NCBI RefSeq assembly: GCF_000227115.2
Contig: NC_016480.1
Location: forward strand, 1,054,001-1,118,000
Direction of reading: 5' to 3'
DNA: 64,000 nucleotides
DNA from: Naumovozyma dairenensis CBS 421
Lineage: Eukaryota > Ascomycota > Saccharomycetes > Saccharomycetales > Saccharomycetaceae
The notes below the pieces were generated by a model that worked only from the letters and a program-made list of their open reading frames with translations, ran no database searches and had not been told where the DNA came from. Shown here one piece after another: positions 41,356 through 51,372 of this stretch (position 1 is its first letter; every line of letters begins with the position of its first letter). A program made the position numbers and the translations under genes.

Positions 41356-44220
41356 ATGTCTTGCGTAAAGTGGTATAGACAACTTTGTACTAGAGTCTAT
41401 GTTCGGTATAATCATTCTGAGCAAAGAATAATAAGAAAACCACAGATTACAAAGTTACCAATATCATTTAATAATCCTCCACGTCCAATATCGACAGACA
41501 CATCCTCAGGATTAGCGGAAATTGATAAACCAAAGAGTTTGGAAAAAACTTCGGATGATCATTCTGCTAATGGAACAATACAGAATCTTTCTCCTACATT
41601 ACGGTACGTGCGAAAGCTGATGGATGAACATAAAGATAATGTCGTTTTAACCCAAATAGGTTCCTTCTATGAGTTGTATTTCGAGCAGGCAACAAAATAT
41701 GCACCAAAGCTTAATATATCATTAACCTCTAAAACTCTTTCGCAAGGGAAAATTCCATTTGCTGGTTTTCCGGTACCTCAATTAGGCCGGCACCTAAAAG
41801 TCTTAGTCAATGACTACGGATATAGTGTGACTATCGCTGATCAATTTCCAAAAAATGAGATAGCAGATAATGAACAATACAAATTCGTGAGAAGAGTAAC
41901 AAGAATTGTGACACCAGGGACGTTTATTGATGATGCATTTGAAAATTTTCAAGAAAACACATACCTACTTAATGTAGAGTTTCCCGGTAATTGTATGAAG
42001 CATATTGCGGATCCAAGTTTGAAGATAGGGCTTTCTTGGTGTGATATATCCACAGGTGAAATATTTGTACAGCAGGTATTACTACGAGATTTGGTGTCAT
42101 CTATCACTAGAATCAAACCAAAAGAAATTCTGCTCAATGATGACTTGATTCCATTCAATATACTTTCCGGGCAATGGTATCCAGAATTGGTCGAATTGAA
42201 GAAATATTTCGTTAAATATCAAAAACTACCCGCCCAGCATCGTACGATCGAGACCTTTTCCAACCTCTTTACGTCGGGAACAACAAAATTGGCAAGAAAA
42301 CAGTTGATGATTCAACTTCAAACCTTTACGCAAAAAGAAATAGTTGCTTTGAGAAATCTTCTAATTTATATCAGTGATCATCTTCCACATTTTTCAACAA
42401 ATTTACAGGTTCCTCAACGACAACTTACTACATCGATAATGCAGATTGATTCAAGAACGAGTACTGCATTGGAGTTACATTCCACAGTGCGAAATAATAG
42501 TAGAAAGGGAACATTATTATCATCCATAAGAAGAACTGCCACACCATCAGGAACTAGGTTGTTAACACAATGGTTGAGTGGGCCCTCGCTTGCTTTAACC
42601 GAAATCACAAATAGACAGAAATTAGTGTCATTTTTCAAAGATAATCCTGATATCTCAGGAAATGTACTTACTATGTTGAAGAAAACCTACGACCTCACGA
42701 GGATCTTGCAAAAATTTAGTTTCGGTAGAGGAGAAGCACTCGAACTTATCCAGCTGGCACAGTCATTACAGATGTGTAATGGAATAAGTGACTACATTTT
42801 AAGCAACCTTTCTTCTCTCCAGTTGAAGAAAACTGTTAGGGATCTGCTACAAGGATTGGCAAATTCATTATTATTTGACAAAGAATATTTAGCGAATGTT
42901 CTAGAAAACCTGAACGAAGAGGAATTGATAAATTTGCAAACGCAAGAAGAGCGGGAAGGTGATCCCTATCTAAATAACGAGGCCTCTACGGGAACCAATT
43001 CTAGTTTTCCGTTAAGTGTTAACGTTGTTAAACCTTCATTCAGTAAAAAGCTTCAAAATTTGCATGATGACTACAAGAAACTTTTGTCAGAAAAGACAAG
43101 TTTAGAAAAGACGTATAATGACGTGTTTGTGTCGTTAGGAGCACGTCATGTTTTACTTAAGAAAAAACAAAATAATGATTTTGCCCTACATATTACTGGG
43201 TCACCTTCAAATTTGAAGAAAGTCAATGAATATATCAACAGCTGCTCGAAGATAAACGACTCAACGTTCGTTAGCTTGCAACAGTCCAACCAAACGAGAT
43301 GGGTATCGCATAAATCATGGACCGATCTAGGTTATAAACTTGATTTGGGAGAATTGAAAATTAAGAAAGAAGAGTCTTTCATCATGGATACATTCAAAAA
43401 CCGTTTCATTGAGAATAGCGATATTATTCGTAAAGTTTCCTATAGCCTAGGGTATTTAGATGTAATGTTGTCGTTTGCAAGCCTGGCCAAAGAGAAAAAT
43501 TTAGTTTGCCCCAAACTTGATAACAGTACGAAGTTGGAAATCATTGGGGGTCGTCACCTAATGGTAGAAGAAGGTTTATCATTAAACTCTCTGAATAAAT
43601 TTGTTTTAAATGACTGTATTTTGAGTGGTGGTGAATTATGGGTAGTAACTGGTCCTAATATGGGAGGTAAATCAACCTTTCTAAGACAAAATGCAATAAT
43701 AGTTATTTTGGCACAAATCGGCTGCTTTGTTCCTTGTGCTCGTGCACATATCGGTCTCGTTGATAAAATATTTAGTAGAGTAGGATCTGCTGATGATTTA
43801 TACAATGAAATGAGCACATTTATGGTGGAGATGGTAGAGACATCATTTATTCTACGCGGTGCCACAGAGAAATCACTGGCGATTCTGGATGAAATTGGAC
43901 GTGGAACGAGTGGGAAAGAAGGTGTCAGTATTGCTTATGCCACAGCCAAATATTTGATTTGGAATAATAGCTGTAGATCTCTCTTTGCTACTCATTTTGG
44001 TACAGAGTTAAAAAAGATAATAGACGAACAAAAAGATAAAGCCATTTCTGATAGTGTATCATTTTACAGAAGTGGAATAATCGAGCTCGGTAAAGGAGAA
44101 TTTATCTATGATCACAAATTAAGAAGTGGTATTTGTCAAAAATCGGATGCAATAAAAGTTGCACGAACGGCAGGATTTCCAGAGGAAGCGCTAGAAGAGG
44201 CAATTAAGTTGTTACAATAA
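41356..44220 (+). CDS. MSH1: Mitochondrial MutS homologue Msh1
   Basis: Protein of 954 residues (S. cerevisiae 959), a DNA mismatch-binding ATPase that protects mitochondrial DNA. The N-terminus ([20 protein letters not shown]) is basic and hydroxylated, as a presequence should be. The mismatch-recognition block is [13 protein letters not shown] near 95-108, with the Phe and Glu of the MutS F-x-E motif. The core and lever domains follow. The ATPase has Walker [10 protein letters not shown] at 766-774, the [17 protein letters not shown] signature and Walker [13 protein letters not shown] near 840. Every catalytic motif is intact. It starts 285 bases after SET1, as YHR120W does. Confidence 0.95.
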   Translation: MSCVKWYRQLCTRVYVRYNHSEQRIIRKPQITKLPISFNNPPRPISTDTSSGLAEIDKPKSLEKTSDDHSANGTIQNLSPTLRYVRKLMDEHKDNVVLTQIGSFYELYFEQATKYAPKLNISLTSKTLSQGKIPFAGFPVPQLGRHLKVLVNDYGYSVTIADQFPKNEIADNEQYKFVRRVTRIVTPGTFIDDAFENFQENTYLLNVEFPGNCMKHIADPSLKIGLSWCDISTGEIFVQQVLLRDLVSSITRIKPKEILLNDDLIPFNILSGQWYPELVELKKYFVKYQKLPAQHRTIETFSNLFTSGTTKLARKQLMIQLQTFTQKEIVALRNLLIYISDHLPHFSTNLQVPQRQLTTSIMQIDSRTSTALELHSTVRNNSRKGTLLSSIRRTATPSGTRLLTQWLSGPSLALTEITNRQKLVSFFKDNPDISGNVLTMLKKTYDLTRILQKFSFGRGEALELIQLAQSLQMCNGISDYILSNLSSLQLKKTVRDLLQGLANSLLFDKEYLANVLENLNEEELINLQTQEEREGDPYLNNEASTGTNSSFPLSVNVVKPSFSKKLQNLHDDYKKLLSEKTSLEKTYNDVFVSLGARHVLLKKKQNNDFALHITGSPSNLKKVNEYINSCSKINDSTFVSLQQSNQTRWVSHKSWTDLGYKLDLGELKIKKEESFIMDTFKNRFIENSDIIRKVSYSLGYLDVMLSFASLAKEKNLVCPKLDNSTKLEIIGGRHLMVEEGLSLNSLNKFVLNDCILSGGELWVVTGPNMGGKSTFLRQNAIIVILAQIGCFVPCARAHIGLVDKIFSRVGSADDLYNEMSTFMVEMVETSFILRGATEKSLAILDEIGRGTSGKEGVSIAYATAKYLIWNNSCRSLFATHFGTELKKIIDEQKDKAISDSVSFYRSGIIELGKGEFIYDHKLRSGICQKSDAIKVARTAGFPEEALEEAIKLLQ

Positions 44221-44855
44221 GACGCTTATATAGGATATTATAAAAAAAATCTCTTTTAGGCAAAGTGTTTACTGAACTCTATTCTTTTCATTTCTTTAGC
44301 ATATACTGATTATAATTACATGTAAAGTATTCACTTAATGTAGAAGGTTACATAAGTACTTGAATTCTTCTAAAATAGGGCAGCTTTTTGGAGGCGTTCT
44401 AACCTTCGTCTGTTCTTTCAGTATCGTTAAATTGTAATCCTAAACATATAAGAGGAAAGAAAAAAAAGTGTAAATTCCCTCCTCACAGGAAAGTCTTTAC
44501 TATTTCAGTAGTCCCAGGACATGTTGGAAGGTATTTGCTTTTAATGCTCACCTAGTTACCTCGAAAAAGAGAGGAATAATAGAAAGCAATTTATTGTTTA
44601 TCAGGTCAATTCGAGTCGTTTCAAATCACGATAGTGTGACGCCAAAAAATAAAAATTCACGTGATAAGAACAATATTTTTGCTGTGGTGTAAAGATGTAA
44701 TTTTACTTATAGAAATGGGAAGATTTGAAAACATCTAGCTTATTAATTGAATTAAACTAATGAGATTGAAATTTTCTTAATCATATAAGATGATTCAAAA
44801 GAAAAAAAGCATTTACAGCATATCACAACAGCAAAAAAAGGCTAACTAAACAAAG
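44221..44855. other. Intergenic region MSH1-CIA2
   Basis: 635 bases without a gene. S. cerevisiae has LSM12 (YHR121W) at this place; no Lsm-like frame is seen. The region contains a Cbf1-type TCACGTGA at 44657-44664 and A-rich DNA before the CIA2 start. Confidence 0.55.
44657..44664. promoter_or_regulatory. Cbf1-type TCACGTGA site
   Basis: Palindromic TCACGTGA fits the yeast Cbf1 consensus RTCACRTG in all but the purine. It lies 191 bases before CIA2. A centromere reading was considered and dropped because no CDEIII-like element follows. Confidence 0.4.
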
Positions 44856-45536
44856 ATGTCTGAATTTATTAACGAGAACCCGGATGTTATAGATAGTGAC
44901 GAACTACCATCCAGAAAGGAAAACATCACTGGTGATTTATTATTAAGTGGAATAAGTAATGAAACAACTTTACAAAGAAAGAAGTTGTTACTTTCTATTG
45001 ATAACTCTAAGTCCAAGGTCCTTCAAAACATTGAATTACTAGATAAGCTGCTCTTAATAAATCCGCCAGAATTGACATCTGATGAGGAATCTATAGAGGA
45101 ATCAGATGATGAAGATGATGCATATGGTAATACCGATCCAAAAGATGTAGTTGACACACAAGAAATATACGATCTCACGGCACATATTTCTGACCCAGAA
45201 CATCCATTAAGTTTGGGTCAACTTTCTATCGTGAACTTACCCGATATTGAAGTCCATGACTGTGGTGATCCAAATAAAATGGTAGAAGTTATCATTAGAA
45301 TTACACCTACTATTACACATTGTTCTCTTGCTACATTAATAGGTCTTGGTATACGGGTGAGATTAGAAAGAGCATTACCTCCAAGATTTAGAATCACTAT
45401 ATTACTAAAGAAAGGTACTCATAATAGTGAAAACCAAGTTAACAAACAACTAAATGATAAGGAACGTGTAGCTGCAGCTTGTGAAAATGAGCAGCTTCTA
45501 GGTGTTGTGTCAAAGATGTTATTAACTTGCAAATAG
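44856..45536 (+). CDS. CIA2: Cytosolic Fe-S assembly factor Cia2
   Basis: Protein of 226 residues (S. cerevisiae YHR122W, 231). Cia2 forms the CIA targeting complex with Cia1 and Met19/Mms19, which inserts Fe-S clusters into cytosolic and nuclear proteins. The N-terminal third is variable and acidic (EESDDEDDAYGN). The MIP18/DUF59 domain runs from about residue 105 to the end: HISDPEHPLSLGQLSIVNLPDIEV, VEVIIRITPTITHCSLATLIGLGIRVRLERALPPRFRI. The conserved, reactive cysteine is in ITHCSLAT. Neighbours MSH1 and EPT1 match YHR120-YHR123 with LSM12 missing. Confidence 0.95.
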   Translation: MSEFINENPDVIDSDELPSRKENITGDLLLSGISNETTLQRKKLLLSIDNSKSKVLQNIELLDKLLLINPPELTSDEESIEESDDEDDAYGNTDPKDVVDTQEIYDLTAHISDPEHPLSLGQLSIVNLPDIEVHDCGDPNKMVEVIIRITPTITHCSLATLIGLGIRVRLERALPPRFRITILLKKGTHNSENQVNKQLNDKERVAAACENEQLLGVVSKMLLTCK

Positions 45537-45936
45537 ATGTTGATATCCGTTCTATATAAATAGTGTACAAAATACTAGCTAATATATGTAGAAATATAGT
45601 CTCAAACATTAGAAAAATATTTGCTGCCAATCTATATGAGTTACCATTATATACCTTTTCTGCCAAATGATCACTGCAGTGATATTGGGAAGAAGACCCT
45701 TTATAATTTTCATATGACGCGATGCTACTTTTTTGAAAAATTTCGATGATGAAAAGAAAAAAGCAATTACCAAAACAATATACAACTGTGTACTGAACTT
45801 TTTTCAGTGCAGAGTATAATAGTCTTCATTTTTGACTGGATCAGATTTGGCTGAACCCTTTTCATTAATTACAAGGAACTTTAGAAGAACAAGGACCATC
45901 CGAATCGTTGACCTCTCACTACTAAGACTTTAGAAG
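45537..45936. other. Intergenic region CIA2-EPT1
   Basis: 400 bases with no recognised gene. T-rich stretches near 45720-45800 may act as CIA2 terminator and EPT1 promoter elements. Confidence 0.45.
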
Positions 45937-47221
45937 ATGGGTTTTTTTGTTCCGGAATCCAAGCTTTCGAATTTGAAAGCATACAGGTATGCAGCTTAAT
46001 ATTTTCTAGTAACAACGTCAGTATTAAAAGATTACAATAATACTAACAGAATCATACACGGTAATTTATTATCTTCTACATTACTTCAGCTATCAAAGTG
46101 AAGACCGTTCTATTATCTCCAAGTATATATTGAAGCCATTTTGGTTGAAATTTTGTGATATATTTCCATCATGGATGGCACCGAATGTCATCACTTTACT
46201 AGGTCTTTCATTCATACTGATGAATTCCTTGACTGTACTGTATTATGATCCATATTTAAATGAAGCATCTCCACGTTGGGTTTATTTTTCATATGCAATC
46301 GGTTTGTTCCTTTATCAAACATTTGATGGTTGTGATGGTGTTCACGCCCGTCGAACCGGTCAATCGGGCCCTTTGGGAGAATTATTTGATCATAGTATAG
46401 ATGCCGTTAATACCTCATTGTCATTTTTCGTGTTCTGTTCAGCTGCAGCACTCGGTTATTCTCCGAAAATGATCATATGTCAATTTTTTCTGCTGTGTAA
46501 CTTTTATGTGAGTACCTGGGAAGAATACCATACTCACAAGTTATTTTTAAGTGAGGTATCTGGGCCAGTGGAAGGTATACTTTGTATCTGTTTATCCTTT
46601 TTGATTACGGGTTTCTTTAGTTCTCAATTTTGGCATATCACTTTGATGAATTTACAATTTGGGAATAACATGATTGATATCGAAGTTTTAGATTTATTTT
46701 TACTATCATTATGCATTGGGATTATATTTAATATCGCAGCTGCTCGTGAAAATATCAGAAAATACTATGAAAATGAGAAAACTAATACGCTGGTTGGCAA
46801 CAATACTGAACCATTTACTGAATATGATGCATTGAAAGGATTACTGCCGTTTTTCATTTACTATATTAGTGTGTTCGTATTGATTATGATTGACACCGAA
46901 TTTGTATCATTCCCATTATTTATTTCAATCGGATTTTCCGTTGCATTCGTTGTTGGACGTATCATTGTAGCGCATCTAACCAAACAGTATTTCCCGTATA
47001 TTAATTTCCCTATGTTTATCCCAAGCGTCCAATTGATTTTATATCTTATCACTGTCAGAATGTTAGGTTATGATCCATCAAAAATTACCTTTGCTTTAAC
47101 CTGGTTTGGGCTGGGTTCATCTGTAGGAATCCATGCTATGTTTATGAATGAAATTATCTATGAATTCACTACGTTTTTGGACGTTTGGGCATTATCCGTT
47201 AAACATTCCAAGTATACCTGA
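45937..47221 (+). CDS. EPT1: Ethanolamine/choline phosphotransferase, one intron
   Basis: Integral ER enzyme making phosphatidylethanolamine or phosphatidylcholine from diacylglycerol and a CDP-alcohol (last Kennedy-pathway step). Exon 1 is 45937-45986 (MGFFVPESKLSNLKAY) and exon 2 is 46090-47221; joined they give 393 residues, close to S. cerevisiae Ept1 (391), whose intron falls at the same place. The spliced N-terminus continues as YQSEDRSIISKYILKPFW. The CDP-alcohol phosphotransferase motif is complete: DGVHAR, then G and two Asp in GPLGELFDHSID. Seven or more hydrophobic spans follow. Position before NDT80 matches EPT1 (YHR123W); the duplicate CPT1 is on the sister track, so substrate preference is not decided. 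Confidence 0.93.
45987..46089 (+). other. EPT1 intron
   Basis: 103 bases. The donor is GTATGC, a variant of the yeast GTATGT; the branch point TACTAAC is at 46041-46047 and the acceptor is TTCAG ending at 46089. Splicing joins the frame within a codon after residue 16. Confidence 0.9.
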
Positions 47222-47424
47222 ATTATAAACTTAACTAAAGAAACAGAAACCTATTATAGACATTTTATACAGTTATTATAAAAGTTAAACAACACATCTC
47301 AACAATCATCTTCTATACCTCCGGTTATCATAAGCATCCATATTGTCATTATATAGCCCAGAGAGATTTTTCAGGAAATTGCATCTATTTTAAATTTGAA
47401 TTTTCTTCGCCCTTAAAAGACAGC

Positions 47425-47434
47425 TCGGCGGCTA
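47425..47434. promoter_or_regulatory. URS1 (Ume6 site)
   Basis: TCGGCGGCTA is the full URS1 consensus bound by Ume6, which represses early meiotic genes and with Ime1 activates them. It is 198 bases before the NDT80 ATG. Confidence 0.75.
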
Positions 47435-47489
47435 AATGAATATTTACCTCAAAAAAACGTCGAAAGAAAAACGACACAAGAAATGATTT

Positions 47490-47498
47490 GCCACAAAA
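47490..47498. promoter_or_regulatory. Middle sporulation element (Ndt80/Sum1 site)
   Basis: GCCACAAAA matches the MSE consensus gNCRCAAAW. It is 134 bases before the NDT80 ATG, suggesting that Ndt80 promotes its own gene and Sum1 represses it. A weaker copy, GACACAAG, is at 47473-47480. Confidence 0.7.
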
Positions 47499-47631
47499 TC
47501 TATTTATTCTGCAAGAACATCACAATTTATCAAAGGGAAATAAGTCATAGTAATAATATCAGAGTTCTCAATTATACCCCAGAACTTAATCGGTACCAAG
47601 GGGAATTTTAAAAAGCAGTTTGGAAAAAGGA

Positions 47632-49686
47632 ATGACACGGTTTTGTAAACGAGCACCAAATCGAGACTTCCGTAATATTACCGAAACTGGAGAAAGAAAA
47701 GAAAAGAAAATAATAAAAAAGCTTTCTGTAAGTAGCCAAGAAAAGGAAGAAGTAAATAATAGTAAGAGGATAAACGAATCAGTAGAAGAACAGAAAGTCG
47801 ATGAAGAAACAGTGGCAGAATCTATGATTATGACGTGTGTCAATGATGATGGGACAACATCTAATTACTTCGATAAAAGAAAACTAAAGATAGCACCTAG
47901 GTCAACCTTACAATTCAAGATTGGACCACCTTTCGAACTATTTAGGAAATACTATAAAATATATGACAAAACTACAGATAAAATTGTTGATTTTCATATG
48001 ATCCCAAGAATTGACAGAGGATTTGACCATATCGATAATGAGTGGGTAGGCTATAAGAGGAATTATTTTACTTTGGTGTCTGCCTTTGGAGTAGCTGATT
48101 ATGGTTTGAAAGAATTTTTAAATGGATCATACCTTTTACATTTACAGGATAGCTTTAATGATGAACGATTAGATGTAGAATATTTTGCCATGATAATTAA
48201 AGCTCGAAATGATGACGACTCGAATGAAATTCCGTTAGTCCAACATACTGCCAAAAGAGATAAGGGCCCTCAATTTTCTCCGAAGATATGCCCCCTGATT
48301 CCGTCTCATCTCCCACAGCATCAAATTATAAGGGAAGCTTCTAATGTTCGAAACTCAGTAAAGATGAAAAAATATGATTCTACTTTTTATTTCCATAGAG
48401 ATAGAGAAAAAAATCAGTTTTCAAAAAATAGTTTATTGTTTTCTTATCCAAAGGACTGTATCGAAAAAGTTGCACGTTATGAAAGGGTACAGTTCTCATC
48501 TTCAATAAGTGTGAAAAAACCAAGTCAACAGAACAAGCATTTTAGACTTCATGTGATATTTGGAGCAGTAACTTGTTTGCCATTTATCAATCAATTTGAA
48601 CGCCCTGATTCATTTGATAAACTTACTATGGATGATGGCCGACAAGGTTATTTCATACAACTTCAGGAGATGCGAACGCCTCCACTAATTATTAGAGGCA
48701 GGTCTCCTTCGAATTATACTAATCCAAAGCAGCAGCATTTCCAATCCCAGACTTCACAAATCTTGTATTCTAATGGCTCATCAAAGCATTTATCTCAAGA
48801 CTTAGAGCAAGGAACACCAACGCTTGAGAATCATATAATGGTGAGCAAAGCTAATAAAACGAAACCTCCAAAAAGACAGAAGACAAGAAAATTAGCATCC
48901 CCAAGTCCTCTAATATCGAAACCTGTAGAGTTTCGTAGACCAACCAAGAGAGAGTCAAAAGTTGTTACTTTACCTAAGAATATGAATAAAGATAAGAAAT
49001 CATTTCCAAGGCCACATATTAGAGTTGAAACAATAGAAAACATTGAAAACAGATTATATGCCGGTACGTCTTCGCAGTTATCAGCAGCTGCGGAGATTCA
49101 AAATTTATACTCTAATAATGGATCACCGAAACTGGAGAGGCCAAATCAAGAAAGACATATTTCAGTTGATTTAAGAGATATTGAACTCAAGCCTTCATAT
49201 ACTCCCCTTTCGTTTCCTATCCCTATGGTAGATAAGAAAGGTACCATCATGGACAATAAGAATTTTGAGATTGAATCAGGACCTAAAATGTTAGTAGAAC
49301 GTGATTTGAATAAAGAAATCAAAAGCAAGAGAACTATTCAAAACAAGAATCATTTACCAAAGTGTCGGGAACTTAGCAGGGAAGATGTTACTTTATCTAA
49401 TATATCGTCATTTTCCTTTTTGTTTGAAAAATCGGATGTAACTGGAAAACCTCTTGCCCAAGAAAAATCCGAAATTAGTTTCAATGTAATACCAAGATTA
49501 TCCGCGGGTAGTAGCGAGAGTAATAATCAACCATTCATTAAAGACAAATCGATGTCATTTGAAATGCCGAGGATGTTACTAAAGGAGAATATGAAACTCA
49601 ACCTTTGGAATGCCTTTAATATTCTACCTTCAGAGATTTTAAGTGCAGGCAACTTCCTAGAAGATGATAGTTTCTATAACCACTAG
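47632..49686 (+). CDS. NDT80: Meiotic transcription factor Ndt80
   Basis: Protein of 684 residues from ATG 47632 (S. cerevisiae 627). Ndt80 switches on the middle meiotic genes and commits cells to the meiotic divisions. The Ig-fold DNA-binding domain covers about residues 75-335, with DDGTTSNYFDKRKLKIAPRSTLQFKIG, PRIDRGFDHIDNEWVGYKRNYFTLVS, QHTAKRDKGPQF, REASNVRNSVKMKKYDSTFYFHRD and ISVKKPSQQNKHF. The C-terminal half is variable, but the end (AGNFLEDDSFYNH) resembles the yeast end. The start is placed at the ATG because the only upstream in-frame start is TTG. Upstream URS1 and MSE sites support the same regulation as in S. cerevisiae. Confidence 0.95.
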   Translation: MTRFCKRAPNRDFRNITETGERKEKKIIKKLSVSSQEKEEVNNSKRINESVEEQKVDEETVAESMIMTCVNDDGTTSNYFDKRKLKIAPRSTLQFKIGPPFELFRKYYKIYDKTTDKIVDFHMIPRIDRGFDHIDNEWVGYKRNYFTLVSAFGVADYGLKEFLNGSYLLHLQDSFNDERLDVEYFAMIIKARNDDDSNEIPLVQHTAKRDKGPQFSPKICPLIPSHLPQHQIIREASNVRNSVKMKKYDSTFYFHRDREKNQFSKNSLLFSYPKDCIEKVARYERVQFSSSISVKKPSQQNKHFRLHVIFGAVTCLPFINQFERPDSFDKLTMDDGRQGYFIQLQEMRTPPLIIRGRSPSNYTNPKQQHFQSQTSQILYSNGSSKHLSQDLEQGTPTLENHIMVSKANKTKPPKRQKTRKLASPSPLISKPVEFRRPTKRESKVVTLPKNMNKDKKSFPRPHIRVETIENIENRLYAGTSSQLSAAAEIQNLYSNNGSPKLERPNQERHISVDLRDIELKPSYTPLSFPIPMVDKKGTIMDNKNFEIESGPKMLVERDLNKEIKSKRTIQNKNHLPKCRELSREDVTLSNISSFSFLFEKSDVTGKPLAQEKSEISFNVIPRLSAGSSESNNQPFIKDKSMSFEMPRMLLKENMKLNLWNAFNILPSEILSAGNFLEDDSFYNH

Positions 49687-50325
49687 TACAATTTGTTTTA
49701 TAATCTCACCATAATGCCTTAGGGGGTTATTCTAATATATATTTATAGTGCCATTGTGTAGATTACATCTTTACTATTAATTATCCAATCCAGACAGTAA
49801 GTGGTCTTTTATAGTCAAATGGTCTCTCAGTTGGAATAACGTAACCCCGGAATCGAAATGAGCGCGCAGCTAGTAGGCAGGTAGTCCATGTAAAATCAAT
49901 TCTAAGATGAAAATAAAGTCGGTAAACAAGGACGCCTACCAAAAACAAAATATCATCACTTAGAAAAAGTACGGATAAGAATACTGGACGTGATATAAAG
50001 TTCAACATATGAAGATTCTCATGTTTAAGAAAATATTTGTCACGATTTTGTGATATATTACCTCACGATAATATATAAACCGCACTCTTATTTAACAGCC
50101 GAGTATAACTCAACTTACCCTGCACCTTGATCCTTTATAAAAAAATTATAGACGTCTATGATATGAAATCTTTTACGTCTGTTATGACCAGTTTGGGTGA
50201 AGTTGTGTCCTTATTATCTTGATTACCTTGATAATGAGTTAGGAATCTGGTGTGTCTTATCTTTGTATATTTCTACTTTTGAGAAAATTTGAAGATAACG
50301 AACGCAATATCTACTATTCTATTAT
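49687..50325. other. Intergenic region after NDT80
   Basis: 639 bases up to an assembly gap. No gene is visible; a TATA-like AATATATAAAC is near 50072 but leads to no frame before the gap. Confidence 0.45.
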
Positions 50326-50849
50326 NNNNNNNNNNNNNNNNNNNNNNNNNNNNNNNNNNNNNNNNNNNNNNNNNNNNNNNNNNNNNNNNNNNNNNNNNNN
50401 NNNNNNNNNNNNNNNNNNNNNNNNNNNNNNNNNNNNNNNNNNNNNNNNNNNNNNNNNNNNNNNNNNNNNNNNNNNNNNNNNNNNNNNNNNNNNNNNNNNN
50501 NNNNNNNNNNNNNNNNNNNNNNNNNNNNNNNNNNNNNNNNNNNNNNNNNNNNNNNNNNNNNNNNNNNNNNNNNNNNNNNNNNNNNNNNNNNNNNNNNNNN
50601 NNNNNNNNNNNNNNNNNNNNNNNNNNNNNNNNNNNNNNNNNNNNNNNNNNNNNNNNNNNNNNNNNNNNNNNNNNNNNNNNNNNNNNNNNNNNNNNNNNNN
50701 NNNNNNNNNNNNNNNNNNNNNNNNNNNNNNNNNNNNNNNNNNNNNNNNNNNNNNNNNNNNNNNNNNNNNNNNNNNNNNNNNNNNNNNNNNNNNNNNNNNN
50801 NNNNNNNNNNNNNNNNNNNNNNNNNNNNNNNNNNNNNNNNNNNNNNNNN
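50326..50849. other. Assembly gap (524 N)
   Basis: Undetermined bases. The neighbouring repeat-like DNA and a tRNA gene suggest that a dispersed repeat, such as a Ty element or solo LTR, stopped the assembly here. The true length is unknown. Confidence 0.95.
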
Positions 50850-51150
50850 CTAGTATGTTTATTCGATGAGTATGTCTATCGATGAGTATGTTCCTTTCGG
50901 TGATGTGATGATCCTTTCGGTGAGGATCTGATGCGATGTTATGTGATGTAATGTTATGTGATGAGATATTATGTGATGGGATATAATATTCTCTTCTTTC
51001 TATGATCTAGGTTCCTAGGGATCTAGTTGTATGTTTCTTTTCTTCTCTTCTATAAATGAGCATCAAGATAACTTCAGATTCAAATTTACCCATTTCAATG
51101 TCTCTATATATATATATGGTATTCGCTGAAACTCATCGAACCCATTCAGA
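50850..51150. repeat. Degenerate repeats, possible LTR remnant
   Basis: The stretch next to the gap repeats short units: TCGATGAGTATGT twice (50862-50892), CCTTTCGGTGA twice (50892-50923), and TTATGTGATG three times (50939-50977). A TATAAAT-type box follows near 51050. The content and its place about 130 bases from a tRNA gene fit the edge of a Ty LTR, but no TG...CA ends or target-site duplication can be seen because of the gap. Confidence 0.35.
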
Positions 51151-51279
51151 AAGCGATGCCATGGAAAATTTTCACTCGTTCACTTCGTTGGTCACCTTCG
51201 AGAAACGCGCCACGGAAAAGGCCAAATAGCCTAGAACGTGACAATATTGATATGTTCTTAAAAAATTCAAAAAAAAAAT

Positions 51280-51372
51280 AGCGAATTGTGTGGATCGAAC
51301 ACACGACCTCCAGATTACTTTTCAACTGAAGTTTTCTTCAGTCTGGCGCTCTCCCAACTGAGCTAAATCCGC
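51280..51372 (-). tRNA. tRNA-Phe (GAA) with 20-base intron
   Basis: Read on the minus strand it starts GCGGATTTAGCTCAGTTGG (acceptor and D arm), continues through anticodon GAA, and has the T loop TTCGATC. The acceptor stem pairs fully, with a G-U pair as in yeast tRNA-Phe. A 20-base intron lies one base after the anticodon; part of it (CTTCAGT) can pair with the anticodon arm. The T stem is GTGTG/CACAC rather than CTGTG/CACAG of S. cerevisiae. The base after the acceptor stem (position 73, 51280) reads T, where A is usual. A run of T on the minus strand follows as Pol III terminator. Confidence 0.93.

Larger units (their letters stand above)
47222..47631. promoter_or_regulatory. NDT80 promoter region
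   Basis: 410 bases between EPT1 and NDT80. It contains a perfect URS1 element at 47425-47434 and a perfect MSE at 47490-47498, the two sites that control NDT80 in S. cerevisiae. No gene is present. Confidence 0.7.

Noticed and set aside
46130..46132. TTG at 46130 as start of EPT1
   Set aside because: TTG is an ordinary leucine codon here; the ATG at 45937 with a spliced exon gives the conserved N-terminus.
50252..50885. Two long frames spanning the N gap
   Set aside because: They are open only because N codons are not stops; there is no real coding sequence.
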